Source: Chaunax sp. Z400
Taxonomy: Eukaryota > Chordata > Actinopteri > Lophiiformes > Chaunacidae
Reading direction: 5' to 3'
DNA length: 64,000 nt
NCBI GenBank assembly: GCA_037577475.1
Contig: CM075201.1
Location: forward strand, 11,513,501-11,577,500
Positions within the stretch are counted from its first letter, which is position 1, and every line of letters begins with the position of its first letter. Shown piece after piece: positions 22,601 to 33,800 of this stretch. The notes under the pieces were generated by a model. The model saw only the letters and a program-made list of their open reading frames with translations. It ran no database searches and was not told where the DNA came from. The position numbers and the translations under genes are program-made.

Positions 22601-24267
22601 TTCTTTGGAGCTCTACAAATCCTCAGTTCTTCTTTTTGTCACTTTACTCTATGTTTGATGCTTAATGGCCGTTGTCTGTGTAATTGTTTACTGTGTTAAA
22701 AGTTCAAATGAAATATTCAAAGATAATAATGTTGCTTTTGTTGTTTGTAAATTTAATTTAAAAGAATTTAGAATATTGATTCATGATCATGATTCAGTCG
22801 GGGTAAATCGTGGCACTGAATTTCTGCACCAGTTTCTGAGCAAAAAATCCAACATGAACAAATGTTTTTGTCAGTGTCGGATCTTTAAATTTCCACATTT
22901 CTGATTTATACAACACATAATAAGCCTCAGTTGTTTCTTGACCAGACACCCTGGAGCAGTAACCTGATGGAAAAGAGATGATTTATGTGTCCCTAACATC
23001 CCTAACATAACATTATATAAGAACATGAAGTCCAGCAGTATAATGAGGCTTTGTGTGAACTCTAACCTTTAGAAAAAATAAACATGTTAATGTTCTCTTT
23101 TCCTCTTAAACTATAACCTAATATCCATGACACGTACCATCAAAAGAGGAAGTTCATGCTCTGCATGGAACAAAGGACACTTTTGGAAATATTTTTTACA
23201 TGCTTCTTGTTTTTGCATTTGACTGTTTTGTCAACACTCAACACTACAAACCTGCAACCACTGGAACTATGAAGGACTATGAATGAACTATGAATGTCAG
23301 ACACAATGTTTCTGTACAAAAAATACGTGATTTAGTTTTCATCCACACTCGGACACAAATTGTCAGAAATTGTTTTTTTTCTTATAATTTCGTTAGAGTC
23401 ACATCTGGTCAACCTGCAGTAACAGTGAAATGTGGATAGAGAGCGCGTTTCAGACAGCCAGAGTTATTCTTAATAACATTAGATTTAAAACTCAGCTTAG
23501 GTTTCATCATTATTATTTCAAGAAAGATAATATAAGCTAATTAATCATAATGTGAGAAAAACATCATTTCAAAAAGACATGCATATACACAAACTAATGT
23601 TTATTTAGAATAACAACCAGAACATTTGCTTTAATTTATGATATAACTGAAAAGAGAGAAATATGCTGCCCCAATAAAGAATGAGACAACCAGAGCACAC
23701 ATAAATCAATGATTTAAGAAAAGATCTGCTCCTTGAATCTAGTTGTGGTTCGGCCATTGATTTTTCTCTCTATGGGAAAAATCAGGACCACGTTTAGCAT
23801 ATCTGAGGCCTCAAGGATTTTTCTTTGCCTCTATATCTAAACACACTTTGAAACTGATGACTTCAGCTCATATTGGAGCTGTTCATGCATAAGAGGGTGT
23901 TGTACTCTGTCATAGCAGTAATCAAAGGTAGATCTAGTGGGGTCAGAGACTCTTTGACAACATGCCTCTCTAGACCCCCTTATGCCTCCTAATCTTGAGT
24001 TGTTTTCTTCCTGAATCCACATCAAAGTGTGACTCTCCTCTTTTCATGCTGTTCTTTTTTTTATTCAATCCTAACAATTTCTCTAACACTACATGTTCTG
24101 TACATTTTGTATTGCCTAAGATATTTATTCTCTATATGTCATAACGTTTCTTCAAATGATTATTTAAACAGTCTTCCTTTGATTGGAAATTGTTGTAATG
24201 TCAGTGTAAAAGTGTGCATTTGTGTCACTCAAAAGCAGGAGAAGAAGATAAGGGTGACATCATATAG
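22601..24267. other. Non-coding stretch with a 15-bp copy difference
   Basis: No gene seen. Near 23276-23295 unit A has a 15-base direct duplication around GAACTATGAA that unit B lacks (56397-56406). Confidence 0.55.
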
Positions 24268-25553
24268 GCATTTATATATATCAGATATACATTTATATAT
24301 ATCAGATATAAATTTATATATATCAGATATGCATTTATATATATCAGATATACATTTATATATATCAGATATACATTTATATATATCAGATATGCATTTA
24401 TATATATCAGATATACATTTATATTTATATCAGATATACATTTATATATATCAGATATGTATTTATATATATCAGATATGCATTTATATTTATCAGATAT
24501 AAATTTATATATATCAGATATACATTTATATATATCAGATTTACATTTACATATATCAGATATACATTTATATATATCAGATATACATTTATATATATCA
24601 GAAATACATTTATATACAGTATGTCAGATATAAATTTATATATATCAGATATACATTTATATATATCAGATATACATTTATATATATCAGATATAAATTT
24701 ATATATATCAGATATACATTTATATACAGTATGTCAGATATAAATTTATATATATCAGATATACATTTATATATATCAGATATACATTTATATATATCAG
24801 ATATAAATTTATACATATCAGATATACATTTATATACAGTATGTCAGATATAAATTTATATATATCACATATACATTTATATATATCAGATATACATTAC
24901 ATATGTCAGATATACATTTATATGTATCAGATATGCATTTATATATATCAGATATACATTTATATACAGTATGTCAGATATACATTTATATATATCAGAT
25001 ATAAATTTATATATATCAGATATACACTTATATATATCAGATATACATTACATATATCAGATATACATTACATATATCAGATATACATTTATATACAGTA
25101 TGTCAGATATACATTTATATATATCAGATATACATTACATATATCAGATATACATTTATATACAGTATGTCAGATATACATTTATATATATCAGATATAC
25201 ATTTATATATTTCAGATATGCATTTATATATATCAGATATACATTTATATATATCAGATATACATTTATATACAGTATGTCAGATATACATTTATATACA
25301 GTATGTCAGATATAAATTTATATATATCAGATATACATTTATATATATCAGATATACATTTATATATATCAGATATAAATTTATATATATCAGATATACA
25401 TTTATATATATCAGATATACATTACATATATCAGATATACATTACATATATCAGATATACATTTATATATATCAGATATACATTACATATATCAGATATA
25501 CATTTATATATGTCAGATATACATTACATATATCAGATATACATTTATATACA
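24268..25553. repeat. 21-bp minisatellite, about 61 units, unit A
   Basis: The basic unit is CAGATATACATTTATATATA plus T, with variants (AAATT for ACATT, TATGCA, a TACAGTATGT version and an ACATTACAT version). The period is a multiple of three, so the array is open over hundreds of codons in several frames on both strands (repeating ISDIHLY and YQIYIYI forward). No initiation context, splice site or bias suggests a protein. Net length is 42 bp (two units) longer than in unit B. Confidence 0.95.
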
Positions 25554-25559
25554 TACCCA

Positions 25560-27880
25560 TCTGTCATTTTCTGCCATAACATTTCTTGTCCACGTTTTGC
25601 TCTTGTGGACTCTGAAAAGTTCACAAGTCAAGTGATGCCTTGAAGAGTTGACTACCTAAAAAAGGAGATATTTAGTGGAGGAAGGCAGTAATAATGTCTA
25701 ATAATGTCTAAGAAAAAATCAGTTCTGAAGGCTCCAAATGGATTTCTGCCATTGATCTGAAATGTTGATAATTAAGCTAATTAAATAATTGATCTGACTA
25801 ACATTTTAGTTTCCAATGCCATATCTAACTTTTGGATATTCACTTCAACATTAGGCCATCACTGGGATTAGGGGGCGTGGACAAAAACTAAAATCTCAAA
25901 ATTTCTTTTCAAGCTTGGAGACAATACATGAGTTGAATCTCTGTCTTTTTTTCCATGCAAGCAGAGAGACTAAAATAGTTTATGTAGGCCTACATGTGAA
26001 AAGCCTGGGTAACTCAGGACAGCTATAAGCTACATTACTGTTACTGAAAGTAATCAATGTTGTACAAGTTGTCAGAACTCAATGTTCACTCAATTTAGAC
26101 ATTTAACATAATGCAAAAACAGAAATCCACACCAATCAAAACAGCTGACACATCACAGCTCCAGGTAAGTTGTGATACTGGTTTATTTTTGTTCCAAGTA
26201 ACAACTAAACATATCCTGTATTTGTGCTTTGTATAGGTTGAGGGGAGAACTTCAGCCAATGAGACGTTCAGCCAGCTGATTGACCAAAGGACTATCTGAT
26301 CGCATCATTTCATCCACACCCACTGCCATCATCATGGGGGTTTGCTATGACACCCTAAAAGTTTATCACCACAGCTGGTGGACTGGAGACACTGGTAGAT
26401 GATAACTGGACCCACAATACATGGATCATGTGTCATTTTAGCCCTCAAATAACAAAGAATAGACACATAGACTAGTATTTCACAGTTTAAATACAAACAG
26501 TGTGACTCAAATAGAATGTCAACAAACAATAAGTATTCATTCAGTGAAAAATGTTTCTTCTCTGTCCATGAATTCATCATTCAGACAGCAGGTCCCCTTT
26601 ACACTGCTTCTGTAGTAAACATTAACAACAACTAGGTGGCAGACATGACTCAGCACTTCTTCACAACGCAACTCTGTGTCCTGACATAAATCTCAGCACA
26701 TTCAACATGGGAATGTTCCACAGAAACATACATATGTAGACAACTAAAGCTGAGCTCTGTGTGAAAATAATGAATAACCAGCAGAGTAGAGGTGCATTAA
26801 CTTGAGGCTGCAGGAAAGCATGCAGCGTTAAAAAACATCACATCAGATGACATCCATCCTAGTGTTATACACCCATATTAAAACTAGGCTTAAACTGCCT
26901 TTTGTTCCATATATTCTGTTAAAAACAATCTAATAAAGTCATTTAATAAGTTGAGTAATGCATTTATTAGGAAATGCATGGTTGTATGCTTATTTTCATG
27001 TTTGTATTAACAATGAATCAACTTTGAGCCAATACAGTCATGCCATTCATTAATGAGGAAATAATGAGTCAGTGGTGGATCAGGACTCATGTATTAAATA
27101 TAATTATTTCACTAGAATGTAAACTCAGACAGATGGTCTCTCAGCAGCGGTAGAAGGCAGCAAAATGTAAAGGTGTCCTTAAACACATCTCTGGTGTGTG
27201 ATTTCATCTCATAATCACACTATATGATCTTTCATTGAATTATTAAAGGATTCTCATCCTGCTATATGAATTCAGTATAGCCACAAACAAATGTTAAACA
27301 TGTACAGACATGTCGAATGTACCAAAATTAAACAAACTCAACACTTTGAACTTTTATAAGAGTATTGTGTTTTGAGAAAAACGTATTTTCTTTTTCATAT
27401 GATTTTTGCAGTAAACCCCTGTTTGATGTAAAGTTTTAAATGAAAATATTGGTAATAAAACAAATCTCTGCAACTAAATGGCTACTCAAACATTTTTTTG
27501 TCAATGGAATCATGTTAATGCTTCATTTTCTGGTGACTATTAGACCTACGACAAAAGCAAACTTTTTATTTGACCATAATGTAACTCACTCAATGACTGT
27601 TGTGGAGAATTGTCAAGTTCTTAATGGTATCACAATAGCTGAGGGTTGGGGTGTTCCAAGAGTTTTCATAGGAACAATAAACATCCAGCTGTCCATTAAA
27701 AATGTACCGAAGTTTCTTCTCTTCCTGGTTCGTATCTTTCTAGTTGTAAGACTGATGAAATAGGGCCGTTGCTACTGAGCAGAACAATCTGCATAGCAAC
27801 TGGAAGACACTAACTAAGATAAGGGCCACCATTTAATTTGGTTATAAAGTTCAAACCACAATGAAATGTCAGGTTGTTTT
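25560..27880. other. Non-coding stretch downstream of the vigilin-like gene
   Basis: No recognisable exon or element. The 107-codon plus-strand frame at 27440-27763 is AT-rich, has no family resemblance and no splice or promoter support. Confidence 0.55.
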
Positions 27881-30800
27881 TCACTTTTTTCACTTTTTTA
27901 TTAATAAAATATAACAGATAAATATAAAAGATAACAAATTCAGGATGTGAAGGCACTTTAAGAGTCCTGAATCTGCTGGAGGAGAAGGATGACGTTCTCA
28001 GAGCTGAAGAGGTCAGCAGTCAGTCCAGCTCAAGAGGGAGCTCAGTGCTTGGGTCCCAGGGGAGAGGTGTTGGTTGCTGCTGAGGCTCCAAGGCTGGGGA
28101 ATTCCTCAGTGCAACTCATATCAGGGGCCTATAAGTAGAAAAAAATGGTGATTAACAAAATAAGGTGTGACCAATTCTAATTTCAAACAGTGTCAGGCTT
28201 GTTGGAAATCCTCACCTTCTGATTGGCAGTGGTCCTCTGAGCCTCCCTCACCGCAACGCCATTGGAAGAGCCACGCTGTTCATGCCTGGCAGCAGCGCTA
28301 TACATAAAGGGCTTCAGCTATTTCTTCATCTCAACATCCTCCATCTGCCAGAAGTGAACATACAGTATATCAGATCTAATGAGCAAACTGTAAACATTAC
28401 AGAACAAATGTTGTAATACCTCCAGCAAATATTAACAGTTGTCATGGGGAGCAACTTACGTATTTGTCCTCCAGGTTAAGGAGGTGGTCGATGGCTTCAT
28501 TCACCAGCTTGGAGCGACCTGTGACCGTCACAAGGTCCGGGTCTGCAGCTCCTCGCCGGGGAAACCTGATATCAACCTAAAAACACAAATAAAAACAAGC
28601 CACATGAAGGACTGGATACTAACAAATCGTATTACCAAAACTAAACATTATTTATGTAGTCAGATAACAATGGGCTAACAAGGTGTAAGTGGAGACACAA
28701 TGAAAGCTCCAAAACACAATGCAAGTGAATTGTTATGTAGTTTTGCTACACTGACAGGAAGATCTCCTTCCTCTCTGCAGACTCACCTTAAACTCATTTT
28801 GAATGCTGAAGATTCCAATGCCGCGGGCTCCGATAATACGGGCATGAACCCGGCTGTCCAGGGTGATGTCCTTGGAGATCGTATCTTCAAGTTCATCCAC
28901 AATGGCCTGGATAGCATCTCGTGCCGCGGCGGCTTTGGTCTCATCACCTGTTACAACGATCTGATCCTGTGGAGAAACAAATTCAAGACAAAGAAAAAAT
29001 TGTGAATTTAAGGACAAAAAAAACAATTTCTTACTCTCCCATAATAATCTGTATGATAATGACGACTACAGTTGTTGGTAACTCTTTCACTGTGTGTTCT
29101 CATTATAATGTCATGTATGAAAAGGGACATTGTCACCACCTGCTGTGCTGATGAGGGTCTAATGTTTGACTATATCCATTTTGATGTGTAATTAAAGGAA
29201 AACAAGGAAACAAGTTCTGCAGGAATGCCATACCTGATTTTCAGCCATCCTTTCTGGGAACCGGATGTTGACACCATGCTCACTGCAGATGGCTTTGATT
29301 GTTTCACCCTTGCGCCCGATGATTCTTGGGTGATACTTTGGATCCACAGTGATGGTCAAGTTCCTGAGCGCCTGTAGAGGGAGTAGATATTAACTACCAT
29401 TAGCAAAGTTTATAATTAAGTTCTCTCCTCATTCAAAGTTATCATGACGGTGGCCTTAAAAGTAACCTCAAAGATAACTGTCATCAGTGTATGTGAATCC
29501 TAAACACAGCAGACACTTCAAAATACCACCAGAAAGAGTTCAGCAGAAATGCCTGACCTTAGTACACAGTACACACCTAAATGTAAATTTAAATTTAAAT
29601 ATAACATTAAAGAGATTTATATCCTTACCAGCTCCTTCTGATTGGCCGTGATGCGGTTTTGTGCAACCTCACAGTTGGCCTTATATCCCATGATGACATT
29701 CTTCGCAGCAGGCAGACACTCCTGAATCTAAAACACAAAAGAAAAAAAAGTCAAATCAAAGCCAGATAAGCTGAAGAAAAAGTTTTTGTAGCAAGTCAAA
29801 TGTCAAAGATCATTTGATAAATGTACCACACCTTGACATAAACTGCAGTCAGGGCCTGAACCAGATGGCCTGGCTCCCCTCGGAGGATGACAGTTTCTGA
29901 GCCGCTGTCAAAAGGTGGGACCTCAACGGAGACACCGGTTTTGGCCAGGATCTCCTGTAGGGTCTTTCGCTTGGAGCCAATCACAAACTTGTGTTGTGAT
30001 TTCTGAACCTCCACTGCAATGGTGGTGGTATTCTTCTTCTGCAATACAAAGGGAAGATCAGCAACATTGAATTTTGTTCAAACCTCCGTCATGACTACAT
30101 CATCTATATCAGCACTAACACCAACTGATAACTTTGATTTTAGCGTACCTTGTCTTCAAAAATCTCTTGGATCTTTGCCATAGCGAGGGCCACCTGCTGC
30201 CTGGTCCCAGAGACGACAATCTCTGTCTTGTTCACGGGTGGAGGAGGGACATGAATGCAGGCACCAGTCTCCTGCATTAATTCTTCTACCACCTTGTTGT
30301 GGGCACCGGTGATAAATGGGTGGTAAACCTTGTCAACATTCACCCTCCACACAGCATGTTTGTCCTAAGGGTAAGAAGGTCAGAGGAAAACATTGAAATT
30401 CATCCTACAGCTGTGGTATCTGGGATGTACCTCAGAAATAAGCTGGTTGTCTCATGATTCACGTTACCTGCTCAGCAGAGATCAACAGGATCTCATGCTT
30501 TGCCTTCTCAATGCCCTCCTTGGTACCAGAGATTTTGATCTGGTTGCTGGGGTCTTCAGGTCCAGGAATCTGGATTGTGGTGGCCGTCTTCAGCGCTAAC
30601 TCTTGAAGCTTCTTCCCATTTTTGCCAATGATAAATCGATGGCGCTCCTTGGGGATCTCAAGAGTCTCTGAATCCTGAAAAGGGATCAAATATACAGTTG
30701 GCACTTTTGTTTTCAGCTGTTAATGAACAGCTTGTTGTTGCAATGCATAAGAGTCATAACTGGTTATTTGTAAAGGACAGACTGATCTATTCATTATTAG

Positions 30801-33800
30801 TATTTATTAGAAACGTTACTGTCACTAAGACCCCGTTTATTTTGTATCAGAACTTATCCTTCAGTACAGATAAACATAATTATATTACTAGACATGCCAC
30901 TGCAGGTCATTTTACACCACCAAAAGTAAAGACAAATGCTATCAAACGAACAGTCATATTCAGAGCCATGTATGTCTGGAATTCACTCCCCAGTTATATC
31001 ACATCAGAAAATAGTAAAGAGAAATTTAAACTACAACTGAAAAAACATATATTTTTCAAATCATTATTATTATACGCGTATATGTATGTTTGGATGAGGT
31101 AATTGAATTGATATTTATATTATTATATAATAATATAAATCCTCGCTCTACAAATAAAAACATGTATGAATATTAGACAAATGATCTGAGTGTTGCTTAC
31201 ACTCAAACACAGGCACACAGGCAGAAGATACAAAATACAAACTGTGACTAAAAAACAAAAACTCACCTCTGGAGACTTTAGTGGCTCCTGACTTTCTTCC
31301 TTGGTACCGTCTTCCGTGTTCGTCTCTATGCCTTCTGCAGTGGCTTTATGCAGGGCACGCTCCTGAATCACCAGCTGGCGGTACAACTTTTCTGTGGGAC
31401 GATCCAGGGTGATGTCACCAGTCGAGATGTTTTTATAAAATGTGTCACCACTGCTATCCTCGCTGTGGGGGAAAAGAAGGGGAGAGAGCAGGGGCTCACT
31501 TTAGCACTTCCAAAAACCGGAAAGTGTATAGTAGTGTGTAATCTAAGAGACACTATTTAGGCAAATGGAAGATGTTGTGGTTGCTCTGCACAGACCTCCA
31601 TCCCTGATTAGCTAAAAGGACACAAACACTCCTGCGCTACATTACTGTCAAACCCACTCAGATAAATCAAAGTGCTGCTGGGACAGCTTGTATCTTTGGT
31701 GCCTCACTAGGGATCAACACGACTGTTCACAACTACTTTCAGCTTCAACAAAAGGTAACAGAAACCCAGAGGAACACATCTAGTGCCACAAAACCACAGC
31801 AAGTAGTCTGCTCCAGATTAAAATGATCACTGAATACTGTTATCTATGCTAACACAGCTCTACTCCCAGGCTTCTCTCCCCTTACTTACCATTCCTCCCA
31901 ATCAGGAGGTAAAGGAGCACAGAAGCATTCCCTGACCAGCCATATGAAATGTGGCTCAGTATCAAGATCAATACCAAGCTGTCTGGCATAGATGTGGATC
32001 ACTGATGAGAGAGAAGAGTGCATGATATTAGACAAGCCGAATGTAAATGTAATACTTTAGCTTCATCTAGAAGATTTACCAAGTCGTTAAAACACCCCCA
32101 AAACAAAACATGATATAATCTAATGATATATTAGTTTGGAGGGGATACAGAATTTATGTAGTGATAGTAAATACCTACAGAGTAAATACAACTACATTAT
32201 CACTGCAGGTTCTCCATACCACTACTATCATCCTCCATTATCAATCAGCAGACAGTGTAAACCAATCAAGCTGAGGATTTCACACCTGCCACCAATGAGC
32301 TGCTGGTAAAATTTACCTGTGCTTGGAGAGTTTATACATTTCTAGTTCTGGATAATGTAGGAACAAAGAGTCAATCATGTCCCTGCCTCCAACTAAATAC
32401 AGTTCATAAACCTCCCTCATCCCTGTGTACCTTCTAAAGGGATGTACTCAAGGAGGAACTCCATAGCTGACAGATCATCAGTAGACTCCTCTTCACTCTC
32501 CGTCTCCTCCTGGCTGTTACACATATTATTCTCCTCTGTCTCCAGATCTTCTTCTTCCGAGCTTGTCAAATCCTCGCTCTACAAATAAAAACATGTATGA
32601 ATATTAGACAAATGATCTGAGTGTTGCTTACACTCAAACACAGGCACACAGGCAGAAGATACAAAATACAAACTGTGACTAAAAAACAAAAACTCACCTC
32701 TGGAGACTTTAGTGGCTCCTGACTTTCTTTCTTGGTACCGTCTTCCGTGTTCGTCTCTATGCCTTCTGCAGTGGCTTTATGCAGGGCACGCTCCTGAATC
32801 ACCAGCTGGCGGTACAACTTTTCTGTGGGACGATCCAGGGTGATGTCACCAGTCGAGATGTTTTTATAAAATGTGTCACCACTGCTATCCTCGCTGTGGG
32901 GGAAAAGAAGGGGAGAGAGCAGGGGCTCACTTTAGCACTTCCAAAAACCAGAAAGTGTATAGTAGTGTGTAATCTAAGAGACACTATTTAGGCAAATGGA
33001 AGATGTTGTGGTTGCTCTGCACAGACCTCCATCCCTGATTAGCTAAAAGGACACAAACACTCCTGCGCTACATTACTGTCAAACCCACTCAGATAAATCA
33101 AAGTGCTGCTGGGACAGCTTGTATCTTTGGTGCCTCACTAGGGATCAACACGACTGTTCACAACTACTTTCAGCTTCAACAAAAGGTAACAGAAACACAG
33201 AGGAACACATCTAGTGCCACAAAACCACAGCAAGTAGTCTGCTCCAGATTAAAATGATCACTGAATACTGTTATCTATGCTAACACAGCTCTACTCCCAG
33301 GCTTCTCTCCCCTTACTTACCATTCCTCCCAATCAGGAGGTAACGGAGCACAGAAGAATTCCCTGACCAGCCATATGAGATGTAGCTCAGTATCAGGATC
33401 AATACCAATCTCTCTGGCTCCGAAGTGGATTTCTGATGAGAGAGAAGAGTGCATGATATTAGACAAGCCGAATGTAAATGTAATACTTTAGCTTCATCTA
33501 GAAGATTTACCAAGTCGTTAAGGCACCCCCAAAACAAAACATGATATAATCTAATGATATATTAGTTTGGAGGGGATACAGAATCTATGTAGTGATAGTA
33601 AATACCTACAGAGTAAATACAACTACATTATCACTGCAGGTTCTCCATACCACTACTATCATCCTCCATTATCAATCAGCAGACAGTGTAAACCAATCAA
33701 GCTGAGGATTTCACACCTGCCACCAATGAGCTGCTGGTAAAATTTACCTGTGCTTGGAGAGTTTATACATTTCTAGTTCTGGATAATGTAGGAACAAAGA

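Larger units (their letters stand above)
31141..32571. repeat. 1.43-kb tandem cassette, copy 1 (WW module 2)
   Basis: CCTCGCTCTACAAATAAAAA starts this copy at 31141 and recurs at 32572 and 34012. The repeat carries a WW exon, a CEP164-like exon and an acidic exon with their introns. Confidence 0.93.

Noticed and set aside
24268..25553. CRISPR-like regular array
   Set aside because: The units are contiguous 21-mers with no unique spacers, and the context is vertebrate.
24841..25643. Long plus-strand open frames (up to 264 codons) rich in ISDIHLY/YIYQI, and reverse frames rich in INVYLIY
   Set aside because: They follow from a 21-bp repeat unit being a multiple of three. They occur in several frames on both strands and have no start context or splice support.
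27440..27763. 107-codon plus-strand frame, repeated at 60508-60831
   Set aside because: It is conserved only because the whole block is duplicated; no known family, promoter or splice signal.
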